From: Falciphora oryzae
Taxonomy: Eukaryota > Ascomycota > Sordariomycetes > Magnaporthales > Magnaporthaceae
DNA: 64,000 nt
Assembly (NCBI GenBank): GCA_000733355.1
Contig: JNVV01000004.1
Coordinates: 339,923-403,922 of the forward strand
Direction: 5' to 3'
Part shown: positions 55,545 to 64,000 of the stretch, piece by piece
How positions within the stretch are numbered: the stretch's first letter is position 1
Layout: each line of letters starts with the position of its first letter
Notes under the pieces: generated by a model
Database searches by the model: none
Told to the model about the DNA's origin: nothing
What the model saw: the letters and a program-made list of their open reading frames with translations, nothing else
Made by a program: the position numbers and the translations under genes

Positions 55545-58500
55545 ATGGCCGACCGCAGCTTGGCTCGCGCAACAATAAAAAAGCGCAGAAGACCTGCGCT
55601 GGCGTGTGGCAAGTCAATATCACTTTCCCCTCGATCTACTACGACTAACAAGTCAATTAGAGGAATGCCGCCGCAGAAAGGTAAAGTGCGACAGGGGCGC
55701 GCCGTGCGACACGTGTATCAAGACGAAGCACCCGCACTGCACCTACACCCCCATGCAACCGCCGCCTTCAGACTCCAGTCCGTCCAGGGAGCTGCCGCCG
55801 CTGTTGCCGGCCAAGCAGCCAGCAGCCAGCACCCTATCAGTCCTCCTTGACAATGCCGCACGCGCCCACGTTACCGGTCTTGGCGAGAGGGACGAGTTCG
55901 GCTACTGGCATCCCATTGCAACCGAGACCTCCGACGAACTGCTCGGGAGCAACACCGACGCCGGCTCGCGAGAGCCGGGGAGCCACAGGAGCAGCGCGCC
56001 CAGCTCCGTCACCTCCTCCGCGCACTCTCACTACCTCGAGGGAAGGGTGCGGCAGCTGGAGGAGCAGCTGGCCTCGGTGAGGCTGAATGGCCCTGGCAGT
56101 GCCTGCGAGGATGCGAAGCGCAGAGGCCCCTGGGTTGAGATCAGGGAGGGCAGCATCCAGAAAACGCGCTATTTCGGGCAGAGCCATTGGCTCAACGGCT
56201 CCATTATCGGCAGCAGAGGCATGGTGAGGTTTTCATTTTCCTTTTCCTTTTCTATTCTTCTTCAAGCTAACAAGTCAAAGATACATCGCCTGCTCACGTT
56301 CAAAGATAGGATCGACTCTGGGGATCCCAAGCTGCTGGGTCTGCATCGCAAGCTGATGGACTGCAAGTCCATGGGCCGGAGGATCAAGGCGCGCCGCACC
56401 CCAGACCCCGCCAGCATAGTCTCGCCCGGCAAGCACATGCCGCCGCGAGAGCTGGCCGACTCGCTGATCGAGGCGTACCTGCACACCTTTGAGACGGTCC
56501 ACCGCGTCGTACACGTGCCGACGTTCCGCACCGACTACGAGCGCTACTGGAGGTCACCCTCCGAGACGGACGAGGCGACCGTCGTGCTGATCCAGCTCTG
56601 CATGGCCGTCGGCGCCGTCTTCCACGACGACCGCTTCTCGCTGCGCGCGCGTGCCATGCGGTGGCTTCACGAGGGCCTTTTCTGGCTCGTCAACCCGACG
56701 ACGCACGAAAAGAAGAAGATGACCCTCACGGGCTTGCAGATCCAGTGCCTGATCCACATTTGCCGGCACACGTGCGGCCCGGGGGCGGACCTGAGCTGGA
56801 TCGGGGCCGGCAGCCTGGTCCGCACGGCCATGTACATGGGCCTGCACCGCGACCCTTCGGTGCTGGTGCGCCGCATGCCTCTGCTCAAGGCCGAGCTGCG
56901 CCGCCGCCTGTGGGCCACCATCCTCGAGATCGCGCTGCAGTCCGCGATAGACGCCGGCGGCGCCCCGCTCGTGTCCACTGACGACTACAACACCCGCCCG
57001 CCCGCCGACCTGAGCGACGCCCAGCTGGCCGAGCTGGCGACCCAGGAGGAGGCCGACGCCAGCTTCGCGGGCGGCGCGGGAGCCGAGATGGCCGTCCCGC
57101 TCGCCCTGGCCGAGACCTTTCCCGCCCGCCTAGCCGTCGCACGGCACGTCAACTCCATCGGCATCGGCGCGGTGCCGTACGACGAGACTCTGAAGCTTGA
57201 CGCGGCTCTCGGGAGGGCCATCAAGGGGGCCATGCGCCGCGTCCTCGACAGCACCGGCAGCGGTCCCTCCCCGGCGAGCACCAGCAGTCCGTCCTCCACC
57301 CCTCCCTCCTCCTCCTCCTCGGGCTTCCAGGTCCGCTTCGCGCGCCTGATGCTGTCGCGCACCTACTTCACGCTGCACCAGCCCATCCTGCGCTCGGCGC
57401 TGCGGTCGCCCGTCTTCTACTACTCGCGCAAGACCCTGCTCGACACCGCGATGAAGGTCGTGGCGACCTGCATTCCCCCCGAGGTCAGGCACAGCTCCGT
57501 CGCCGCTGCCGCCGCCGCCGCCAAGGCCCCTTCGTCGTCTGCTTCGGACTACGCGGCGGCGTCACCTCAGCTCCAACAGGTCATGCAGGACACCATGGCC
57601 GCCAAGGATAGCAGCAGCAGCAGCAGCAGTCCTGCTACCACGGGCAGCGCTTCCTCTCCGCACGAAGGAAACGCAGACTTCTTCCGCCTCTGCCTCAACG
57701 GCGCCGGCCACTTCCGTACCATCCCCATGCAGGCCTTCTTCATCGCCGTCGTCGAGCTCGAGCAGCGCGCGCGCGAGCAGGTCGAGTCGCGCAGCAGCCC
57801 CGGCGGCAGGCTCGGGGACGGCGACCTTGGCACCCACACCAGCAGGCGCGTCAACCTCTACGGCGGCTACGGCGTCGCTGCCGATGGAGACGACGACGAC
57901 GACGAGACGGCGCAGATCCACGGCATCACGGCGACTTCGAGGGCCTGGATGGCGCGCCGCGTGCTCTCGGGCGAGACCAACGCGCAGGGCGTCGCGTTCG
58001 GCGACTGCCTGACGGCCTACAACCGCGCCGTCGCGTCGGGCTGTGGGGAAGATGCGATAAGCGCCGCGCTGGCTGCTGCCATGACTGCGTCGGTGACGGC
58101 CGTGTACAACCTACTGGCTAATCTTGCCGAGTTTGAGGAGAGGGCCAATCGCGAATACAACGGCGGCAGCAGCGGCTGTGACAATCGTGGTGATGACGGC
58201 GATGGGGAGATGCCGTCGGCAGCTGCGGACCCGGCCACGACGACAACGGCGGCAATCCAGGGCCAGCAGCAGACTACCGCGACGGCGACGGGTCTCGGCG
58301 CAGATCCTTTTGACGTGGGCAACAGTCTTGGTGTCGGCTTGGACGCTACTGGTAGTTTTCTGATCCCGCCAATGATGACCGCGTTCTCCGACCTGGATAT
58401 GCTCCAAGGGTTCGAGGATAATCTGTTTGGGGCCTGGAACTGGGAGGATAGTATGGTAAGTTTATTGGCGCTCCACGCCTCCCAGCTATCCCCCTCTTCT

Positions 58501-58589
58501 CGTTTCTGAACGCCTTCATGTCATGAGTCTCACTGACATCTTTGTTTTGACACTAGGATCTGAACCCTGGATTTGGGATGGAGTTTTGA
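55545..58589 (+). CDS. Zn2Cys6 transcription factor with fungal-specific regulatory domain (second)
   Basis: Four exons (55545-55608, 55661-56223, 56281-58455, 58557-58589) give 944 residues. The zinc cluster uses Cys 21, 24, 31, 37, 40 and 48 and follows a basic KKRRR patch. The first intron sits between the first and second Cys and starts with GC (GCAAGT), a GC-AG intron with branch CTAAC. No GT alternative restores the cluster. A linker (REGSIQKTRYFGQSHWLNGSI) leads to the regulatory domain: YLHTFETVHRVVHVPTFRTDYERYW, ICRHTCGPGADLSWIGAGSLVRTAMYMGLHRDP, ELRRRLWATILEIALQSAIDAGGAPLVSTDDYNTRPP. The second intron (57 nt) is in frame and stop-free. The last exon adds only ten residues. Long Ser and Ala runs occur in the C-terminal half. 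Confidence 0.9.
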
Positions 58590-59099
58590 TCTGGAGTTCT
58601 GAGGGATCGATTCACTGTGACCCACCCAGGAACATGGAGATTACCAATGTGCGTTGAACCAGAAACAACTAAAAAAAACACAGCCGGTCTACAGCACGGC
58701 AAGGGAAACCAGCACCATCAGTCATGATCAGACTCCCCTCACCTCACATACATGCAATTCACCACTGTTAGCCAGAATGGAATAGTGATCCGTATTTGCT
58801 TGCATGTCCGAGCAATCAACTGACAGGACGATGCAATCATTGTAGGCAGAGAACAAAGGTGGGATGGTGCAATTACCATGTCAAGGTTCACAACACACGT
58901 AGCCGTTTGGGCATGCGAACGTGACTTGTGGTCTAGTGAAGAGCTGTTAAAATAGTCTGATCAAGGTTCCACATTTAATGACTGCGTCATCTCCTATTTA
59001 GCATGTTGCATGTTCCTGATAGTGACTAGAACAGCAATTGTAGTCCGAGCCTTTTACAGACGGCTGTGAAGCTTCATAGGCACACATCCATTTTCTCCT

Positions 59100-59172
59100 T
59101 AGGGCTGGTGAATACCTGCGAATAGGTACCCAAAACCCGTTTACCCGTTGCCCAAAAGACCCAGTACCCAAA
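59100..59172. repeat. Possible remnant of a hAT-type transposon end
   Basis: TAGGGCTGGTGAATACC followed by several ACCCGTTTACCCGTTGCCC-like and TACCCAAATGGGTA strings. Similar TACCCG-rich starts are seen at the ends of fungal hAT elements. No second terminus, target duplication or transposase was found, so this rests on composition only. Confidence 0.3.
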
Positions 59173-59327
59173 TGGGTAGCGTGTTATGTGCTGATTGGGC
59201 TCGCGGGCTTTTAGGTCTAGGTGGGCATCCGTCAACTCTGGAACTCCTTATACTTTACGATGGAGTGACGATACCTGACTGGAGCTAAAGCAGAAGACAA
59301 ATGCCACTATAAGGCGATACTATCCTC

Positions 59328-59394
59328 AAAAAAAAAAAAAAAAAAAAAAAATTTTTTTTTTTTTCATTTTTTTTTTTCATTTTTTTTTTTCATT
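59328..59394. repeat. A24-T13 homopolymer palindrome followed by CA-T(n) repeats
   Basis: 24 A directly followed by 13 T, then two further T runs each preceded by CA. It can fold as a hairpin. Such tracts are prone to replication and assembly error. Confidence 0.85.
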
Positions 59395-59914
59395 GCCCTG
59401 CGAGCCGAAGGAGTCGGTGGATTCTCTCAAACTGTCAAAGAAAAGCCTGAAGTGTTCGCCAGCGCCCGATCACCTTTTCCACCCCGTTGGGGACCTCAGT
59501 ATCATTCATGGTGGAGTCCATCCCAACTTTCATATCAGACAGGCCACAAATCAGTGAAATCGATACAGTCGGAATCCAGCGGGGGTCAAGGTAGTGAGGC
59601 TGATCAACCTCGGTCCAGACTTGAACAAGGCTGGCAGACTGCGTTCTCAGATGGGCTTAGAAGGAAAAAACAAACACGTATTCCTCGCCCATAAAAGCCC
59701 CGAACCCCCGCCTCTCCCTCTCCTTCCTCAGCCCTCCTCCGCACCTTTCCCTTGTTCAACAAAGAAGCGGCACACAGCCTCCCGAACCCAAATTATATCT
59801 ATAGCTACCATAGCCTTCTCGCCAGCCCAAAAAGCATCACCATGCTTTCAACTCGCCTCTCTTCTCCGGCCGCACTGCTGCTGCTTCTCGTCGCCAGCCT
59901 GTTGGCCGTCCTCG

Positions 59915-59919
59915 CTGAC
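59915..59919. repeat. Target-site duplication, left copy (CTGAC)
   Basis: Matches 60206-60210 exactly. The two copies flank the solo LTR directly. Confidence 0.85.
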
Positions 59920-60205
59920 TGTCACACGGAAGAACCTGTGGACTCACTTAATCGGCCCCACAGAAGGTCCGGGAACCGGTATAGGTGCCCAACGGCCCCG
60001 AGGCCCAAAGGCCGAAGGCCGGAGGGGCAGTGTGAATCATGTATTCAATACTTCGCACGGATCACAGGGTGGTTTATATAAACCCTGCCATCTCCTATGT
60101 CCTCCATGAGAGATTCCTTCTTCCTCAAGCATCTCTTGAGCCCATAGAAAGATTATCTGCAATCTAGAGATTCTTTCTCCAAGCCGTCTTTGACCCCTTG
60201 TTACA
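59920..60205 (+). mobile_element. Solo long terminal repeat of an LTR retrotransposon
   Basis: Starts TGTCAC and ends GTTACA, an inverted terminal pair with the canonical TG...CA boundary. It is 286 bp long and flanked by perfect 5-bp duplications (CTGAC). It carries a TATATAAA box at 60075-60082, consistent with an LTR promoter reading in the plus direction. No internal region (gag/pol) is present, so it is the product of LTR-LTR recombination. Size suits Ty1/Copia or small Gypsy elements; superfamily undecided. Confidence 0.82.
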
Positions 60206-60210
60206 CTGAC
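60206..60210. repeat. Target-site duplication, right copy (CTGAC)
   Basis: Identical to 59915-59919, immediately after the LTR end. Confidence 0.85.
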
Positions 60211-61095
60211 GCCACGGTGAGGCTTCCATGCACCCGCGACTTTCTTAGCTGGAGTGTTTTCAGGCAGAAGAGGCTCGGAGCGTCTCTTTACAGCCCAATC
60301 ATCCAATCGTCGTCCCCAAGACTAATTCACTGACCCCACCTTCGTACATAGCCCGCGTCCATCCTCCTCCGCGACGACCCGGCCTCCATCGACCAGATCG
60401 GCGACATCACCTGGGAGGGCGAGCTGGAGCCGGGCAAGGGCAACGTCACTCTGACCGGGGACACGTTCGAGGTGTGTGTGAAGAAAACCCGAAGAGCTCC
60501 CATTGTCGCTGCCCGCTAGCAGACCCAAAAGAGCTGTAGCTGATCAGTTCTTCTTTTCCCCTATGCAGCACATCGAGCAGCAAGCCAAGCAGATGAACGA
60601 GACCTACTCCATCTTCAAGGACCCCGACCTCGACGCCACCGACCCCGCCGTCAAGGCCGCCCTCGCCGAGAGCGGAATCGTAAGTCGGACTCATGTCCCC
60701 GCTTGACTCCCTTGGCTCCCTTGACTCCCCCCCTTCAACCCGGGCGACAGCTAACCACCCCCTAATCATCCCCCAAACAGCGCTCGACCGACTGCCTCCG
60801 CGGCAAGCTCCCCGCCGCCAAGAGGCCGTGGACCCTGGCGAACGCGGCCTACCTGCGCCGCCTCGAGGGCACGTGCTACCTCTTCGGCCGCATCTGCGCC
60901 CGCGCCACCTGCCAGTGGAACTCGGCCATCTACTGGTGCAACGACAACGTCGGCCGCCTGGGCGCCAGCTGCGGCACCATCGGCGACCGCGCCGAGCACC
61001 TCTTCACCCACTGCAGCAACGACAACGTCTGGATGCAGGGCAGCGTCACCGACGACTGGAACTGGCGGACCATCGTGCGCGGCGATACCTGCTAG

Positions 61096-62036
61096 ACGGT
61101 TTTTTTTTTTTTTTGCTCCCTATATGTCCTCGGAGTTTATTAGGCTGGTAATCCAGAGAAGGGAAGGGGGGAATGGAAAGACTCGACGGGGAACATGAGC
61201 ACGGAGAGGAAAAGCCAAGGTGGTAAAACTCTCTTATAGCAGATGCGACGTGACCGGCGCGCGATTGCAGGAGAAAAGAAAAATGGAGACAGCCACTAGA
61301 GGAGAAACAGCCAAGACGCAAGACTTTCTTAGCCTACCTCTCCACTACGTGATGAAAGACCGTGGAAGGAAATCATTGGTCTTGCTCACCGAAAGGAAAA
61401 AGCGAAAGCCGGCCGGCCAGGTGCCCATGCGTTCCTTCTACCAACCACACTCCACCCCCAGTCCATTCCACCGTCAAACAATCCCCAAGACCAAGCACGT
61501 AGTGTCCAGGTAGGAGGTGATTGTAAAGTACAGGTCCCATGATCAATAGTAATACCATTTGTATCTTTTTTCTTGACCGTGTAAAAGAGCCATGCCATGT
61601 TTACCCCATGTGCCCAACCGGTGGTATCCTACCATCCCCAAAAAAATCCCTAAGCAAAATCCCCTGAATCCTACGAACACCACTAACTACCCGTCACATG
61701 CAATAACCGGTCCCGAAAAAACAAGAAGTAAAAAACAACATCGCGCGCTAGCTCCTTAAAAACTGCGCAGAAACAAAGAGTGAAAGATAGCGAAGGGTAT
61801 AGTGTGTCAATGAAGAACAAAGAAAGGCAGCAGCAGACGCTAGCTAGGCCGGGAAGGGGATAAGCAAGTTAAACCCGCGGCGCCAGATGTTAAGGCACGT
61901 GACTACATGGGCGTCCGAGGAACACCAAAATAGGAATGACAATGAGGAAAAACCCCATCCCATAGGAAATCCGATGGGATGGAAAAGAGGGGAAGAGAAA
62001 AAAATATGCAAGGGGAGTGAGTGTCCTGGAGAGAGG
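61096..62036. other. Intergenic region between convergent genes
   Basis: Begins with a T run just after the stop codon of the disrupted gene. No supported gene. Part of it is the 3' flank of the next regulator. Confidence 0.5.
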
Positions 62037-63905
62037 TCAGGCACACAGAAAGTCGAGCCCCTTGCGGGTGGCGACGCCCTGCCAGTCCCAGACGGCGAGC
62101 CAGTCGCCCGTCGCCATGAGCCGCCAGACCTCCTCGAGGAGCTCCAGGACGCGGTCCGCGTTGCGCAGGCCTGTGTACCCCCGGACGGCGTGCACGGCGG
62201 CCCGGATGCGGTCCTGCTGCTGCGGCGCGAAGCACGCGGTCCCCACCACGAGGCACGGGATCAGGAGGAGCGTCTGCGCCGGGTCGGCCGGCTTGAGCGA
62301 GTCGATGATGTTGAGCGACTGCTCCACCGCCAGCGTCACCCTCGGGTCCTCCTGGCAGGGACGCCGGACCGGAGGCGGTGAATCGGCCCTGGAGTGCTGT
62401 TGGTCCTCCTGCGCCGTCTGGCGTTGGTACTGGTACTGGTCTTGTTGATGGACTGTATCGGTCGAGGACGAGGTCGAACCCGACCTCTTGGTCTGGGGAG
62501 AAGAGCTGCCGCAGCTGGAATAGGAGAAGGATGAGGCAGCGGAGGAAGGGGCGCAGTGGGCCGAGGGATCATGGTGTGTGATGGAGTTTCGTCGAGGGCT
62601 GTGAGGGGTCGGGACGTCCTGGCCTTGAGGCCAAGTAGTGGCAGTGTTTGGTCGGAGTCTGGGAGAGGGTGAGCAGGAGCTGTCAGGCGACTTTGGCGGG
62701 GTGTTCACCAGTGAGGTCGATCCGCCAACAGGGGCAGTATTCTGGACGCGATAGTGCATGTTGTGTGACGGTAGAGATGCCTCAGAAGACGTGGACGCCG
62801 TGGCCACGCTGGTCACCGATGAGGCTGGTGAAGCCGGCGATGTCGAGGGCGGATATACGGTGCGGTACAGATACACCCACATCATCTGCTTATACAGCGG
62901 AGCCACGCGCTCCCTGCTGTCGCCTCGCGGCCAACTCGGCTCCCACTCCAAAATGGCCTGGTTGATCTCCTCGGCCTTGTAGAGGCTAGGGTAGTCGACC
63001 AGAGGATCAACCTGCGCCTCCAGGTTCTCCCTGATCCGGTTGCGGATCGACGTGATCTCACAAAGGTGGCTAAAAAGCCCGTCAACGACACCGAGCAGTC
63101 GTGGTGTTTCCAGGGACTCGGCAGGTGGCGAAAGCGCGAGGTCCTCGTAGAGCTCGTGGGCCGTGGCATCGCCCTGTTGACTGAGGAGCTCGTCTGCAAA
63201 GATGTGATACTGGAAAAACTCGGTGATGAAGGTGCGGAACGCAGGGTCCTGGGGCGGCGACTCGCGGATGAGAGTTTGATACCCTTTAAGGTGGAGCCGG
63301 TGCAGGGTGTCAGATCGGCCCTCAGCGACGCTTTCGAGGATGAGGCACAGCATCTGGCCATAGGTCGCTGACAGTGAGAGATCGGTGCTCCTCGGATCAC
63401 GGTTCCGCAGCGCATCCATAGCCTGGGCGCGATGGTGGCCTGATCGCTCACACAAGGCCGCGGCGTTTGTTTTGGGGTGCTTCTTGAGGAGACTGATCCC
63501 GTATGGAGTGTCGTAGTCCAGGTGGATGCTGGAAAGCGAAAGAATCGAATGCATCAGGCCCCGGTCCCTGGTGGCGATAGGAATGAGCATCTCCTTGAAG
63601 GCATTCCTGTGCTCGCCCTCGACGGTTAAGACGGTGCTGAGGTGATCGTTGTAATGCTTCCAGAAAATCCGATCTTCAAGCGTCTCGAGTCCATCAAAGA
63701 TGGGCTGCATGGTAATGGTTGGGATGGACGTTTGGAGGCGTGCTAAGCCACGAAAAGAGTTGTAAGCAGCCATCTAGGCGGAGAAGCATGATCTGAGGTT
63801 CAGCGGGGCACGACTCACCTTCCTCAGCCCTCTCCTTGCCGCTCTTCCAGATCTGCTTCTCTGGATAACCCTCGCAGACGACAGCATTCTTCTCACAGTT
63901 CATGC
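62037..63905 (-). CDS. Zn2Cys6-type transcription factor, Fungal_trans_2-like (5' end beyond the window)
   Basis: Two exons are visible, 63905-63819 and 63742-62037, giving about 597 residues. The gene is truncated at its 5' end by the window edge. The first visible exon begins at a TAG acceptor and encodes GMNCEKNAVVCEGYPEKQIW, the second half of a zinc cluster with the typical CEGYPEKQIW continuation. The intron is 76 nt (GTGAGT; acceptor TTAG). The long domain that follows (RIFWKHYNDHLSTVL, LMHSILSLSSIHLDY, YGQMLCLILESVAEG, LIRESPPQDPAFRTFITEFFQYH, RLLGVVDGLFSHLCEITSIRNRIREN, YLYRTVYPP) matches the type-2 fungal regulatory domain. A Ser/Pro/Gln-rich insert of about 150 residues splits it before the final helices (LLLIPCLVVGTACF, VLELLEEVWRLMATGDWLAVWDW). 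Confidence 0.86.
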
Positions 63906-64000
63906 CTACACAATCAAGAGCCCAAATGTCAGATTTCGCTCACATGAACGAGAAAAAAGGGCAGGTTGCGTGAACGGCCATTCCACTGCAAAAAAAAAAA

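Larger units (their letters stand above)
58590..59841. other. Intergenic region with transposon-like debris and homopolymers
   Basis: 1.25 kb, less GC-rich than its surroundings. It contains a TACCC/GGGTA-rich segment and an A/T homopolymer complex (both listed). No supported gene until the secreted-protein gene begins. Confidence 0.5.
59842..61095 (+). pseudogene. Secreted Cys-rich small protein gene interrupted by a solo LTR
   Basis: Four exons are recognisable: a first exon starting at 59842, then 60352-60471, 60569-60679 and 60781-61095. All phases are 0 and splice sites are good (GTGAGG, GTGTGT and GTAAGT donors). A strong signal peptide (about 1-25) is followed in the later exons by a glycosylatable spacer and a C-terminal domain with eight Cys (DCLRGK, GTCYLFGRICARATCQWNSAIYWC, ASCGTIGDR, THCSNDNVW, GDTC). 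This resembles small secreted effector-like proteins of Sordariomycetes; none recognised by name. A 286-bp solo LTR splits exon 1 just after the signal peptide, and translation into it stops at 60081. Without the insert the exons would encode about 209 residues. The downstream exons have no other lesion, suggesting a recent hit. It might still be rescued by splicing. Confidence 0.75.

Noticed and set aside
1..64000. CRISPR arrays, bacterial operons, 5S rRNA genes
   Set aside because: No direct-repeat arrays and no recognisable 5S core. The gene structure is eukaryotic throughout.

Overview
The window is nuclear DNA of a filamentous ascomycete, most likely a Sordariomycete. Coding DNA is GC-rich. 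Introns are short (about 50-130 nt, a few longer), mostly GT-AG with CTAAC/CTGAC-type branch sites. Promoters are pyrimidine-rich, Zn2Cys6 regulators are frequent and one tRNA carries an intron. It is draft assembly with one 91-base N gap (30036-30126). All exon joins were worked out by hand from splice motifs, phase and family conservation.

Housekeeping block, about 0.8-39 kb: secreted GH32 fructan/sucrose hydrolase (+), tRNA-Thr (-), trehalose-6-phosphate synthase (+), an unrecognised acidic-repeat protein (+), an unrecognised Gln-rich three-exon gene (-), VID27 (-), prenylcysteine oxidase (-), chaperonin CCT6 (+), TSR4/PDCD2 (+), eIF3k (-), DNA ligase I (+), aldose 1-epimerase (-), a conserved nuclear-type coiled-coil protein interrupted by the N gap (+), COX20 (-) and DNA polymerase epsilon catalytic subunit (+). 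Many neighbours are divergent and share short promoters. Ligase I and Pol epsilon both act in replication but are not adjacent.

Accessory block, about 39-64 kb: two divergently transcribed paralogous P-loop (AIG1/GIMAP-like) GTPases that share an intron position but have different C-termini; an F-box-like protein; a secreted protein whose repeats are bracketed by dibasic sites, like a Kex2-processed peptide precursor; a DUF1445/D-glutamate cyclase-like enzyme; two Zn2Cys6 regulators in tandem; a four-exon secreted Cys-rich protein gene broken by a 286-bp solo LTR with a perfect 5-bp target duplication; and a third Zn2Cys6-type regulator that runs off the right edge. Homopolymer tracts and possible transposon debris are concentrated here.

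The observations most worth following up are the repeat precursor at 48.6 kb, the solo-LTR disruption at 59.9 kb, the GTPase pair at 40-45 kb, and the tyrosine/acidic repeat protein at 8.1 kb.
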